Shown: piece by piece, positions 31,188 to 39,874 of the stretch | How positions within the stretch are numbered: the stretch's first letter is position 1 | Layout: each line of letters begins with the position of its first letter | Virus record (IMG/VR): IMGVR_UViG_3300001533_002366 | Location: 1 to 56,832 of that record | Direction: 5' to 3' (one strand) | Length of the DNA: 56,832 bases | DNA from: a virus | Notes under the pieces: model-generated | Seen by the model: only the letters and a program-made list of their open reading frames with translations | What the model was told of the DNA's origin: nothing | Databases searched by the model: none | Translations under genes and position numbers: made by a program

Positions 31188-31925
31188 ATGACAAACACAG
31201 AAATAGAAAAATTAATAAAAACTACATGGGAACAATCACCACACGGACATTTATGGTTCAATAATAGAGATTTTGAACCATTCCATCTTTTAAGTTGGGA
31301 CTATAATCCACATCAAATTACAAAAATAAATAATGATATAATTGAATATTACTTCCCTTACCAAGAATGTTGGTATTGTACTGGGCAATATGGTCCAAAT
31401 AAAATGGAATGTTATAATTCTCCAGAATGTCACTTCAACTTTCGTTGTAGAGACAAACAATCAGAAAAATCATTTCTAAAAAGCGGATGGATCGAAACTC
31501 GTTTTGAAGCAAATGATCCAAGAGCTATCTTAATGACAAGAGCTGCATTATCATTTAATTTCTATTCTTCTTATCCAATAATTGTTAGAACTGGAAATTG
31601 GACTTCTCTAGTTTTACATCACATCAATTGTAATGGATGGGATGATAGAAAAAACAATCATGCATTAACACACATGCCTCTCCATACAGGATACCATAAT
31701 AAAAGAGATGCGTCGAAAAGGAAATTACATAATGCAGAAAAAAAATTAGATCAATTATTAAATAATCCAAGATCTGATAAAAAACTAATTGAAAATATAA
31801 TAGCAGAAATTCAATTAGAAAGACAAATTTTTAAAAGTATTACAGAGATAGATCTTAGGACTGCAGATTATGCCCAAGATCTACTTGCTTATATGATATC
31901 AAAAAGAAATGGAAAGAATAACTAA
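31188..31925 (+). CDS. HNH-like protein, paralogue 1
   Basis: 245 residues. It has a Cys-rich zinc-binding region (CWYCTGQYGPNKMECYNSPEC, about 63-83) and an HNH core: SLVLHHINCNGWDDRKNNHALTHMPLHTGYHNKRDA (about 140-175), with H-H-x-N, D-D and the final H intact. A helical C-terminus follows. Four relatives occur at 34727, 35487, 36653 and 38783. Such free-standing HNH proteins are usually homing or nicking endonucleases. AAGGAG is upstream. Confidence 0.7.
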   Translation: MTNTEIEKLIKTTWEQSPHGHLWFNNRDFEPFHLLSWDYNPHQITKINNDIIEYYFPYQECWYCTGQYGPNKMECYNSPECHFNFRCRDKQSEKSFLKSGWIETRFEANDPRAILMTRAALSFNFYSSYPIIVRTGNWTSLVLHHINCNGWDDRKNNHALTHMPLHTGYHNKRDASKRKLHNAEKKLDQLLNNPRSDKKLIENIIAEIQLERQIFKSITEIDLRTADYAQDLLAYMISKRNGKNN

Positions 31926-32412
31926 AATGAATAATCATAAGAGTTATATGAAAAAAATCTTTTTAACAGGAATGGAACCTTTATTAAAAGATACAATAGA
32001 AACATTAAAACATGCACACCAGAAAATAGTTTTCACAAATGGATGTTTTGAGATATTACATTGTGGACATTTAGACACACTACTTGCGGCAAAAACAGTT
32101 GGAGATATATTAATAGTTGGATTAAACAGCAATAGATCAGTGATGTTAAATAAAGGAAGACAAATAATAGATGAGAAAGAAAGAAGTAGAATTCTTGCAG
32201 CTATAGAATTTGTGGACTTTGTTATTATATTTAATGAGAAAACTCCATATAAAATAATTAAATATCTAAAACCAGACATTTTGGTAAAAGGAATAGATTG
32301 GAGTGGGAATATTGTTGGTTCTAATTTAGTAGAAGAAACAATAATAGTTCCACATAAATTAGATATTTCAACAACAAAAATTATTAAAAAAATAAAGGAA
32401 GAAATCAAATGA
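31909..32412 (+). CDS. Nucleotidyltransferase, HldE C-terminal/RfaE2-like
   Basis: 167 residues. KIVFTNGCFEILHCGHLDTLL is the cytidylyltransferase H-x-G-H core. LKPDILVKGIDWSGNIVGSNLVEE and the ISTTKIIKKI end match ADP-heptose (or related sugar) 1-phosphate adenylyltransferases. It would activate a sugar phosphate for transfer. The start may be one of the internal Met residues (31927 or 31948), since the first lacks a ribosome-binding site and overlaps the HNH gene by 17 bases. Confidence 0.8.
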   Translation: MERITKMNNHKSYMKKIFLTGMEPLLKDTIETLKHAHQKIVFTNGCFEILHCGHLDTLLAAKTVGDILIVGLNSNRSVMLNKGRQIIDEKERSRILAAIEFVDFVIIFNEKTPYKIIKYLKPDILVKGIDWSGNIVGSNLVEETIIVPHKLDISTTKIIKKIKEEIK

Positions 32413-32771
32413 TTAGATCATTACTGCTTTCATGTCTAATTATAATATCATTACTAATAAATCCATTATTTAGTAGTGGGAAGGATAATCATTCATTAAT
32501 AAGCATGAAAAACACAAACAATAAGCTAATGACTTATCTTGTATTTTGGATAGATCACCCATATCCACAAATCAAAGAACCAATAAATGTGGCTGGAGGA
32601 GAACTAAAACCCGGTGAAAAAAACACATTAAATTATGTATATAAAAATGGTCACTATTATATATTATGGTATGATAAATACGGAAAATTTTCTAATAGTA
32701 TTACATTTAAAATGACAGATGAAATTAGAGAAGTATTCTTAACAGATAAAGAAGTTAAGTATTTAAAATAA
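32409..32771 (+). CDS. Secreted hypothetical protein
   Basis: 120 residues with a Sec signal peptide (MIRSLLLSCLIIISLLINPL, cleavage near FSSG). The mature part is a small beta domain (YLVFWIDHPY, LKPGEKNTLNYVYKNGHYYILWYDKYGKF). It is probably periplasmic. It overlaps the preceding stop by four bases. Confidence 0.6.
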   Translation: MIRSLLLSCLIIISLLINPLFSSGKDNHSLISMKNTNNKLMTYLVFWIDHPYPQIKEPINVAGGELKPGEKNTLNYVYKNGHYYILWYDKYGKFSNSITFKMTDEIREVFLTDKEVKYLK

Positions 32772-32783
32772 GGAGTCAATTAT

Positions 32784-33776
32784 ATGAAAACAATACTAAT
32801 AACTGGAGGATGTGGATTTATTGGACATCATATAATAGAACATTTCCTAAAGACTACTGATTGGAATATTATTGTATTTGATAAACTAACATACGCATCA
32901 AGTGGATATGATAGAGTTAGAGATATCGAAGCTTTTGACAATAAACGAGTTTCTTTTTTCGCTTTAGAAATGTCAACAGAAATATCTGAGGGAATTTTAA
33001 AAGAAACTGAAGATAAAGTAAATTATATTCTACATCTTGGTGCCGAAACACATGTAGACAAATCAATTATTAATCCAGAACCATTTGTATTATCAAATGT
33101 GGTTGGAACTATGCATATGTTAAATTATGCAAGAAAACTAAATAACCTAGAAGCATTTGTATATTTTAGTACCGATGAAGTGTTTGGTCCTGCTCCTGAA
33201 AATATTCAATATAAAGAATGGGATAGATATAATAGTACAAATCCTTATGCTGCAACAAAAGCAGGTGGAGAAGAACTAACATTATCTTATATGAATACTT
33301 ATAAGCTTCCAGGATTCATTACTCATACAATGAATGTATTTGGAGAACGTCAACATCCAGAAAAATTTATACCAATGACTATAAAAAATATACTAAATGG
33401 AAATACTGTATATATACATTCTAATGTAGCCAAAACGAAGTCAGGAACAAGATTCTATATACATGCAAGAAATGTGGCATCTGCACTTCACTTCTTATTA
33501 AATAAATTTCAACAAAGAGAAAAATATAATATTACAGGATCTAAAGAAGTTAGTAATTTTGAATTAGCAGAAATGATTGCAAAAATCTTAAACAAAGAAT
33601 TAAAATATGAATTTATAGATTTTCATAGTTCTCGTCCTGGTCATGATTTGAGATACTCATTAGATGGTACAAAATTAAAAGAATTAGGGTGGTCACCACC
33701 CATGGATTTTGAAGAATGTTTACAAAGAACAGTAATCTGGATAAAGGAAAGAGACTTCTGGGGAGATTTAAAATGA
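32784..33776 (+). CDS. dTDP-glucose 4,6-dehydratase-like SDR epimerase
   Basis: 330 residues. NAD-binding ITGGCGFIGHHI (6-17). ILHLGAETHVDKSI, STDEVFGPAPE and the catalytic YAATK (Y-x-x-x-K) follow the RmlB/RfbB pattern, as do the NVFGERQHPEKFIP and GTRFYIHARN segments. The probable product is a 4-keto-6-deoxy sugar nucleotide. It is adjacent to the heptose-type nucleotidyltransferase and deacetylase, so it belongs to a sugar-modifying set. AAGGAG is upstream and ATGA overlaps the next gene. Confidence 0.85.
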   Translation: MKTILITGGCGFIGHHIIEHFLKTTDWNIIVFDKLTYASSGYDRVRDIEAFDNKRVSFFALEMSTEISEGILKETEDKVNYILHLGAETHVDKSIINPEPFVLSNVVGTMHMLNYARKLNNLEAFVYFSTDEVFGPAPENIQYKEWDRYNSTNPYAATKAGGEELTLSYMNTYKLPGFITHTMNVFGERQHPEKFIPMTIKNILNGNTVYIHSNVAKTKSGTRFYIHARNVASALHFLLNKFQQREKYNITGSKEVSNFELAEMIAKILNKELKYEFIDFHSSRPGHDLRYSLDGTKLKELGWSPPMDFEECLQRTVIWIKERDFWGDLK

Positions 33777-34066
33777 TCAGATGTACAATAGAGTTAATTC
33801 CCCATGGTAATGAAAAATATAAAGAATCAATTGGAATAATAGAAATTGTAAATGATGGAAGTGGAAATTTTGAGTATGGAAATTATATGGTATTTATTAG
33901 AAATCAAAAACCATATACTAAAATTTCAATTGATGATTTGAAAAAAATGATGATTAAAAAAGAGAAAATAGACGGAATAATTTTAGGGAAAGTAAAGAAA
34001 TTTAAAAGAATTAATAATATTTATGAATTACTTATTAAATCACTTAAATCATGTGGTTTCAAATAA
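33773..34066 (+). CDS. Hypothetical protein
   Basis: 97 residues, unrecognised (MIRCTIELIPHGNEKYKESI and onward). It is an alpha/beta domain ending in basic helices. The start is set by the ATGA overlap with the dehydratase rather than an upstream in-frame TTG-type codon. Confidence 0.55.
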   Translation: MIRCTIELIPHGNEKYKESIGIIEIVNDGSGNFEYGNYMVFIRNQKPYTKISIDDLKKMMIKKEKIDGIILGKVKKFKRINNIYELLIKSLKSCGFK

Positions 34067-34091
34067 TTTAGTAATATAGTATGGAGGAAAA

Positions 34092-34496
34092 ATGTCATAT
34101 ATAGTATTATCAAGACACTACTCTCTTAGTGGTGAAGAAAATTATCTTCTTGCAAGTACTCAATTAGAAGATGATTTAAATATTGAAATAGGAGAAATAG
34201 TAAATATTATTCCACGTTATAAAACGATATCACTTAATAAGGATGAAACAGTTGAGTTTAGATCCACTATTTGTAAGACATGTCATGCTGTAACATATGG
34301 TGATTTTATTTATTGTCCTTGGTGTGGAACAAAATATGATTTCAATCCAAAAAAGAAGACTCATAAAAAGAAAGAAGATAAAGATCAAAAGTACGAAAAA
34401 CAAAACAATATTCAATCTACCCTTCTTAAGCTGATTGCACCGTATAAAACTAAGGAGGAGAAAAAAAATGAAGACGAATCCGAAAGAAGTGAATGA
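34092..34496 (+). CDS. Zinc-ribbon protein
   Basis: 134 residues. CKTCHAVTYGDFIYCPWCGTKY (about 60-81) is a two-CxxC zinc ribbon. It is flanked by a beta N-terminus and a Lys-rich tail that may bind nucleic acid. GGAGG is upstream. The 3' end overlaps the next gene. Confidence 0.6.
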   Translation: MSYIVLSRHYSLSGEENYLLASTQLEDDLNIEIGEIVNIIPRYKTISLNKDETVEFRSTICKTCHAVTYGDFIYCPWCGTKYDFNPKKKTHKKKEDKDQKYEKQNNIQSTLLKLIAPYKTKEEKKNEDESERSE

Positions 34497-34737
34497 ATTA
34501 ATAAAAGAACAAGAAGAACTCTTTTATAAATGGAAAGATCTTAAATATAGTATAGATATAATTGCTTCTATATTACAAAATCCAATAAATGAATACATAC
34601 TAACAAGTTCGGATAAAATAGAATGGAAAAATAACGTGATTAAATTTACAAAGGAAATAGTAAATTTAACAAATCAGTCTATAAAACTTTTAAACAAATT
34701 TAAAATAACAGAAGGAGAGGGAAACAATGTTAGATAA
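34468..34737 (+). CDS. Hypothetical helical protein
   Basis: 89 residues, unrecognised, beginning MKTNPKEVNELIKEQEELFY; all helical. I chose the ATG at 34468 because AAGGAGGAG precedes it. It overlaps the zinc-ribbon gene by 29 bases and the next gene by 11. Confidence 0.5.
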   Translation: MKTNPKEVNELIKEQEELFYKWKDLKYSIDIIASILQNPINEYILTSSDKIEWKNNVIKFTKEIVNLTNQSIKLLNKFKITEGEGNNVR

Positions 34738-35500
34738 TAGAAGCCCAAGAAATCCATTTGATATATCAAAAAGAAGTATATATAATCCATATAATGTACA
34801 AAGAATTGAAGAAACCATAAAGAGATATTTTCTCCCCATGGGTGATAAATGCAAATATTGTAAATTTGAATTAGAAGATCCATTACCCACATGTATTTTA
34901 GATTGTCCATGGAGAGTACATTGGACACCAGGTAATCGATATCCAAAAGGGCATCCGATGATAGAAAGTAAAAGACCAAATCCATTTAGTATTTTTATTA
35001 AGAAAACAAACTTATTATTTTGCTACTACAACAAATTAGATTTTATCTTCTTGGGATCAGTTTTACATGGAATGGAAATTGATCATATTAATTCAGATCC
35101 ATTTGATGATAGAGAAGAAAATCTAGTTCCAATCTTATCACAAGGACCAAATCTAATCAAAGGAAAAGAATATAAAGCATTACAAAAGAGATTTAAAGAA
35201 ATATGGGAAATAAAGAATCAGGGAGTTAAACACTTTACACCAGAAATAGAAACAGAACTAAGAGATATAATAAATAAATTAAACAAATATTCGGATAAGA
35301 TAATTCCAGAAAGATTTTATCACCTAATCATTCATATGCAAAATTCGATAAATCAAAACAAAATATTTGTCCCACCAAAATCATGGTGGGTACACTATAA
35401 TAGTAGTGAACTTTTAGATCATGTAGAAAAGAAATTAAAAGAAGAACCAGAAAAATATTATCATCCAGAAGAAAAGGAGGAAGAGAATGATAGACAATAG
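34727..35500 (+). CDS. HNH-like protein, paralogue 2 (terminal His lost)
   Basis: 257 residues. Zinc region CKYCKFELEDPLPTCILDC (about 40-58). Core GMEIDHINSDPFDDREENLVPILSQGPNLIKGK keeps D-H-x-N and the second Asp pair, but has K-G-K where active paralogues have a His, so nuclease activity is doubtful. The C-terminus NKIFVPPKSWWVHYNSSELL is shared with the next gene, as is the tail KKLKEEPEKYYHPE. GGAGAGG is upstream. Confidence 0.65.
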   Translation: MLDNRSPRNPFDISKRSIYNPYNVQRIEETIKRYFLPMGDKCKYCKFELEDPLPTCILDCPWRVHWTPGNRYPKGHPMIESKRPNPFSIFIKKTNLLFCYYNKLDFIFLGSVLHGMEIDHINSDPFDDREENLVPILSQGPNLIKGKEYKALQKRFKEIWEIKNQGVKHFTPEIETELRDIINKLNKYSDKIIPERFYHLIIHMQNSINQNKIFVPPKSWWVHYNSSELLDHVEKKLKEEPEKYYHPEEKEEENDRQ

Positions 35501-36230
35501 AACACCTAGAAATCCGTGGGATATATCTCAGTATGATATATATAATCCATCTGGACTTGGAGGGGTATCACCTACGCTTATGGAATTATTTTGTCCATCA
35601 GGAATTAAAATGTGTGCAACATGCCCATTAGAATATTCAAATATTATTCCCCAATGTTTCATTCCATGTCTGTGGGGAACACATCTTATGACTCCAACAA
35701 TTAAATATCCAGATGGATATCCTTTTGTAGAAAGCATAATATCTAGAAACCCCTTTAGTTTACATATCAAGAAACCTCATTTTTTCTATACTTATTATAA
35801 AAAATTAGATTTTATGTTTATGAGTAGTTGGCTTCATGGAATTATATTAGATCATCTTGATGGTAATGCATTTAATGATAGTGAAGAAAATTTAGTACCA
35901 ATTGTTAGTTCACAAGAAAATATGCAAAGGGGTAAAGACTTAATACAGCTACAAAAAAAATTTAAAGATTTATGGAAAAATACAAAACGTAATGGAAAAA
36001 TGCCAGAAGAAATCCAGGAGATAATATTAAAGATGAATGAACACTTAAAGAAGGAAGCCGATCAAAGAATATATCAATTAATTGAATATACCAATAAAGC
36101 AATATCAGAAAATAAAATATTTGTACCCCCAAAGTCTTGGTGGGTAAAAAGAAATAATAGTGAAGTACTTATATATGTAGAAAAGAAATTAAAAGAAGAA
36201 CCAGAAAAATATTATCATCCAGAAAAATAA
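35487..36230 (+). CDS. HNH-like protein, paralogue 3 (degenerate core)
   Basis: 247 residues, closest to paralogue 2 (same MxDNRxPRNPxDIS start and FVPPKSWWV...KYYHPEK end). Zinc region CATCPLEYSNIIPQCFIPC. Core GIILDHLDGNAFNDSEENLVPIVSSQENMQRGK: Asn of HxxN is replaced by Asp and the last His is absent. It is probably non-catalytic and could have been kept for DNA binding. AAGGAGG is upstream and inside paralogue 2. Confidence 0.65.
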   Translation: MIDNRTPRNPWDISQYDIYNPSGLGGVSPTLMELFCPSGIKMCATCPLEYSNIIPQCFIPCLWGTHLMTPTIKYPDGYPFVESIISRNPFSLHIKKPHFFYTYYKKLDFMFMSSWLHGIILDHLDGNAFNDSEENLVPIVSSQENMQRGKDLIQLQKKFKDLWKNTKRNGKMPEEIQEIILKMNEHLKKEADQRIYQLIEYTNKAISENKIFVPPKSWWVKRNNSEVLIYVEKKLKEEPEKYYHPEK

Positions 36231-36240
36231 GGAGGATAAA

Positions 36241-36669
36241 ATGAAAGTAAAAGGTAAAATACAAATAGGAAGAGTAATTTCTAATTCGGAAGATGATTAC
36301 ATTATTATAGATTTAGAAGACCAAACATCAAATAAAAACTTTGCTACTGCCAAATTATCACTACAAAATTTTGCAAAAGCTATAACTTCTCAAACTGTAG
36401 AATGTGAAATAGAAGTAAGAAGTTTAGAAAAAGTTGGAAAGAAACGTGAAATAAAATATATACAGATAGATATTCCAAACTCAACAAATGAAGAAGAAAT
36501 AAAAACAATTATTTCTTCTTTTGAAATAGATGGATGGAAAGGAAATTTAAATGATGTAAAAAATCATCATAATCGAATTAAATCAGAAATCACTGGTACA
36601 TATGATTGTTACAAAGTATTATTTGAAAGATATATAAACATAGAGGAAAAAGATGAACAGAAAAGATAA
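36241..36669 (+). CDS. Hypothetical protein
   Basis: 142 residues, unrecognised. The N-terminal beta domain (KGKIQIGRVISNSEDDYIII then DLEDQTSNKNFATAKLSLQNFAKAI) is a type seen as a single-domain unknown in many phages. A helical C-terminus follows. AAGGAGG is upstream, and it overlaps the next HNH gene. Confidence 0.5.
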   Translation: MKVKGKIQIGRVISNSEDDYIIIDLEDQTSNKNFATAKLSLQNFAKAITSQTVECEIEVRSLEKVGKKREIKYIQIDIPNSTNEEEIKTIISSFEIDGWKGNLNDVKNHHNRIKSEITGTYDCYKVLFERYINIEEKDEQKR

Positions 36670-37141
36670 TAGAACTATATTTGATCCTTTAAATAATTTT
36701 GCAAGATTGAATCATAATCAAGGAAGGATAAAAAAAATTACATCAGAAATTTTTTCAAAATATATCATTTCTAGTAAATGTTATAATTGTAAATTACGAG
36801 AAGAAGAAATAATTCCACCATGTTATCTTGACGGGAGATGTAAATTTTATATCCACTACAGACCATCCCCAGTTGTTGTAACAAAGAACTTAAAAAACTC
36901 AATCTATTTAACAAGGGGAACTTTGATTATAAACTATTATCTTCAACTACCATTCATTCTTCGTGCAACTGCAAGTACTGGTCTTGTTATTCATCATAAG
37001 GATTTAAACCCATTTAATGATAATTTTTCCAATTTAGCGGTTATAACAGAAAATGGCGAAAATGGACACGCCAGTATACATTCACATGATTATCTATCAA
37101 AATTAAAAAGGATTACTATCAAATATAAAACAAATATCTAA
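36653..37141 (+). CDS. HNH-like protein, paralogue 4 (frameshifted)
   Basis: 162 residues before a premature stop. Zinc region CYNCKLREEEIIPPCYLDGRC. Core GLVIHHKDLNPFNDNFSNLAVITENGENGHASIHSHD has both H-H and the final His. Compared with its paralogues the C-terminal helical part is missing, but it is present in the +1 frame just downstream, ending at 37322. A one-base insertion near the AAAAAGG at 37105-37111 would explain it. Confidence 0.65.
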   Translation: MNRKDNRTIFDPLNNFARLNHNQGRIKKITSEIFSKYIISSKCYNCKLREEEIIPPCYLDGRCKFYIHYRPSPVVVTKNLKNSIYLTRGTLIINYYLQLPFILRATASTGLVIHHKDLNPFNDNFSNLAVITENGENGHASIHSHDYLSKLKRITIKYKTNI

Positions 37142-37322
37142 TAAAGAATTAGAAGAATATACTAAATTATATAAAGACATGGAATTATCAAATTCTGAAG
37201 ATATGCCTCCTCTTTGTGAACGGGCATTAAACATATCACATGATATAATAACATCAATTTTAGAGGGACGTATATATGAACCACCACCAGAATGGAATAT
37301 TAAAAAAGGACATATAAAATGA
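37107..37322 (+). pseudogene. Out-of-frame C-terminus of HNH paralogue 4
   Basis: In the +1 frame the sequence reads QISNKELEEYTKLYKDMELS and on to LEGRIYEPPPEWNIKKGHIK, aligning with the I-Y-[VI]-P-P-x-x-W endings of paralogues 2, 3 and 5. Its TGA overlaps the RNA ligase ATG (ATGA), the arrangement expected if the intact gene once ended here. Confidence 0.65.
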
Positions 37323-38446
37323 TAAATAAAGCAGCCAGATTGCTAGATACTACAGAAGATCTATTACAGGAATTTACTGAAATAGATCCATTCTCCAATA
37401 ATCAATTATACGGATATATATGTAGAGAATCTACGCATAATTATGGCGCTATGGTGTTATATAAAATAAATGAGGAAAATACTGAACAAGTAATATATTG
37501 CACTCCTAAATTGGAATATCCTTTTGATAAAGGTGGCCATTTTCATTGGCCACCAATTACACAATTAGAAATATGGGATAAGTTAGATGGTACTAATATT
37601 CTTGCTTATCATTATATATACAATAATAAAGATTATGTTACATTTAAAACAAGATTAAGTGTTATTTTAAAAAATGGTCGATTTGGTAATTTTTTAAATT
37701 TATGGAAAGAATGTCTAACTAATAGTAAATGGATTAAAAACACAATTCAAATGAATCCAGAATTTAATTTATCATTTGAATTATATGGTTTTAGAAATCC
37801 ACATACAATTACCTATAATGTTCCATTAGATACTGTATTATTATTTGGTGTAGATAAAGATCATAAAATAAAACCACCAAGTCAATTAAATTTAGATAAA
37901 GATAATGTAAAATTACCAACATATATTCAAAGTGAAAAGAAGAGTGATCTGACATCTACATATGAAAAATTACGTTCTGAAATGTCAGCTATAAATAATA
38001 AACTCAAAGATGAATTTACAGTTGAGGGAGTTGTATTATATGCATTTACAGATGAACATATATGGAGACAATTTAAATGTAAACCAGAAGAAATACAACA
38101 AATACATTGGTCAAATTCTTCTATTCCAAAAAGAGAATTATGGAATACAGCAATTAATTCATTTGAAGAGGGTAATTCATCTATAGAACATTTTACTAAA
38201 TTATTACGAGAAGAATATACAAATCAACAAATAGGGAGAATCGAACAAAAAATTAAGAAAGTATTTTATGAAGCTAAACAACACGTAGAATTCGTACAAA
38301 AAGTAAATCACTGTTGGGATGAAGCCAAAAAACAGGGATTTGATATAACAAAGAATAAAGCAGATACCTTTAGATTTTTGAGTAAATTCTTTGAAAAGAA
38401 AGAAATGAAAAAAGTCGGTCGTGTTGTATTACGTCAAATCATATAA
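37319..38446 (+). CDS. RNA ligase family protein
   Basis: 375 residues. Nucleotidyltransferase motif I KLDGTN (88-93, Lys 88 would be adenylylated), motif III/IIIa-like LSFELYGFRNPHTI, motif IV VEGVVLYAF, and motif V WRQFKCKPEE. The C-terminal helical region is typical of phage RNA ligases of the Rnl type. It would seal RNA breaks, for example host anticodon-nuclease damage; no polynucleotide kinase is in the window. The start is coupled to the broken HNH gene. Confidence 0.75.
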   Translation: MINKAARLLDTTEDLLQEFTEIDPFSNNQLYGYICRESTHNYGAMVLYKINEENTEQVIYCTPKLEYPFDKGGHFHWPPITQLEIWDKLDGTNILAYHYIYNNKDYVTFKTRLSVILKNGRFGNFLNLWKECLTNSKWIKNTIQMNPEFNLSFELYGFRNPHTITYNVPLDTVLLFGVDKDHKIKPPSQLNLDKDNVKLPTYIQSEKKSDLTSTYEKLRSEMSAINNKLKDEFTVEGVVLYAFTDEHIWRQFKCKPEEIQQIHWSNSSIPKRELWNTAINSFEEGNSSIEHFTKLLREEYTNQQIGRIEQKIKKVFYEAKQHVEFVQKVNHCWDEAKKQGFDITKNKADTFRFLSKFFEKKEMKKVGRVVLRQII

Positions 38447-38525
38447 ATATCTATATGGAAAAATAAATACAAATAGTCTTTATAATAAACAAAAGAATAT
38501 GTAATAATATGAAGGAGAAAAATAG

Positions 38526-38777
38526 ATGAAAACACCACGTGAAAAATACCAACTAGATAGTGATTATAGAGCTTTTGTAGATACATTAGTAGAGTATATA
38601 ACTAAATGTAAATATACACCATCTGAAGTGAGAGAAGCTGCAATACTTGCTTGTATTATATATGAAAAAAATAGAATACGTACTCCTCTAATAAAAGATA
38701 CTTCTAGAGTACATATAATGTTAAATAATTTACATGAATGGTTAGACGAAATAACATATGAATATAGAGGAGATTAA
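38526..38777 (+). CDS. Hypothetical small helical protein
   Basis: 83 residues. KTPREKYQLDSDYRAFVDTL followed by PSEVREAAILACIIYEKNR is a pattern seen as a small unknown in many phages. GAAGGAG is upstream. No function is known to me. Confidence 0.55.
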   Translation: MKTPREKYQLDSDYRAFVDTLVEYITKCKYTPSEVREAAILACIIYEKNRIRTPLIKDTSRVHIMLNNLHEWLDEITYEYRGD

Positions 38778-38782
38778 TTTTA

Positions 38783-39520
38783 ATGGAAGATTACAGAAAA
38801 CCATACGATCCATTTAATTTTATGGCAGACGGAAATTATAATTTACATAATCATACAAGAATTACTAAGGAATTATATGATCATTATTTTCCTTACGGGA
38901 AAAAATGTGAAAGTTGCAACCTTCTCACTGAAACAATAATTCCAGAATGTTATGAAACTTGTAACATGTGGAATCATTGGGAAGATGGAAAACATTTAAA
39001 TCCGAGAATTGAAACACGACAATTACAAAAAGATGAAAAATCTATTTATATGTCTCGACCAACATTTCTATTTAATTACTATAACAATATTCCATTTATT
39101 TTTAGATGTACTTCAATGAATGGACTTATCATTCATCATAAAAACTTAAACAAGTGGGATGATTCACCAGAAAATATTGTAATAATGACAAGTAGAGAAC
39201 ATTCTTCCCTACATAAAAGATATAACATAATAAGGGAAAGAATAAACAAAATTCTTAAAGAATGTAAGAATAATCCCAGTAGACTAAAAGATGAAGAACT
39301 AAAAATATTAAATTACTATATTGATTTATTAAGACTAATATCAAAAGTAAATCATAGTTTTAGAGTAAATGAAATTATATATGAAGTTACTCTTGCTATA
39401 ACAATAAATCAAATATATATTCCACCCTTAAAATGGGCAGTGAATACAGGTCATACAAAACGTACAAAAGATATATTGAATGAAAAATTTTACAATAAAA
39501 AGGAAACAAGGATCGATTAG
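38783..39520 (+). CDS. HNH-like protein, paralogue 5
   Basis: 245 residues. Zinc region CESCNLLTETIIPECYETC. Core GLIIHHKNLNKWDDSPENIVIMTSREHSSLHKRY has H-H-x-N, D-D and the final His, so it may be active. It continues to the IYIPPLKWAV C-terminus. It is the best preserved copy along with paralogue 1. Confidence 0.7.
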   Translation: MEDYRKPYDPFNFMADGNYNLHNHTRITKELYDHYFPYGKKCESCNLLTETIIPECYETCNMWNHWEDGKHLNPRIETRQLQKDEKSIYMSRPTFLFNYYNNIPFIFRCTSMNGLIIHHKNLNKWDDSPENIVIMTSREHSSLHKRYNIIRERINKILKECKNNPSRLKDEELKILNYYIDLLRLISKVNHSFRVNEIIYEVTLAITINQIYIPPLKWAVNTGHTKRTKDILNEKFYNKKETRID

Positions 39521-39522
39521 GG

Positions 39523-39532
39523 AGAACAAATA
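39523..39532 (+). promoter_or_regulatory. AGAACAAATA element
   Basis: Exact element just after the HNH stop, 34 bases before the next ATG. It starts a new unit within the operon. Confidence 0.5.
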
Positions 39533-39565
39533 ATAAATAATATAACAACTAAGAAAGGAGAATTT

Positions 39566-39874
39566 ATGAAAACATCATATAACGGGCAATTGGGAAAAGG
39601 TGTAGTTTGGGCATTACAACAATATAATGATTTAACAATCACTGATATATCAAAACTTATTGGTTGGAGATATATGTCAGTAAAAGCGGAGCTTAGAAGA
39701 CTAACTCATAACACTTTATTAGGACATTACATTACAAAAGAAAAACGAGAACATAGGACAATATTCAATATGGATAATGAACTTCGATCTTCTTCAGTTG
39801 AATTTCTAACTGATATTGCAAAAAGGACTTTTCAATTTAACACTCCAATCGTTAAAAGACATGATATCCTCTAG
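39566..39874 (+). CDS. Putative winged-helix DNA-binding protein
   Basis: 102 residues. LTITDISKLIGWRYMSVKAELRRLTHNTLLGHYITKEKREHR reads as helix-turn-helix plus wing. It might be a phage regulator, but the family is not certain. AAAGGAG is upstream, with its own AGAACAAATA element. Confidence 0.45.
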   Translation: MKTSYNGQLGKGVVWALQQYNDLTITDISKLIGWRYMSVKAELRRLTHNTLLGHYITKEKREHRTIFNMDNELRSSSVEFLTDIAKRTFQFNTPIVKRHDIL

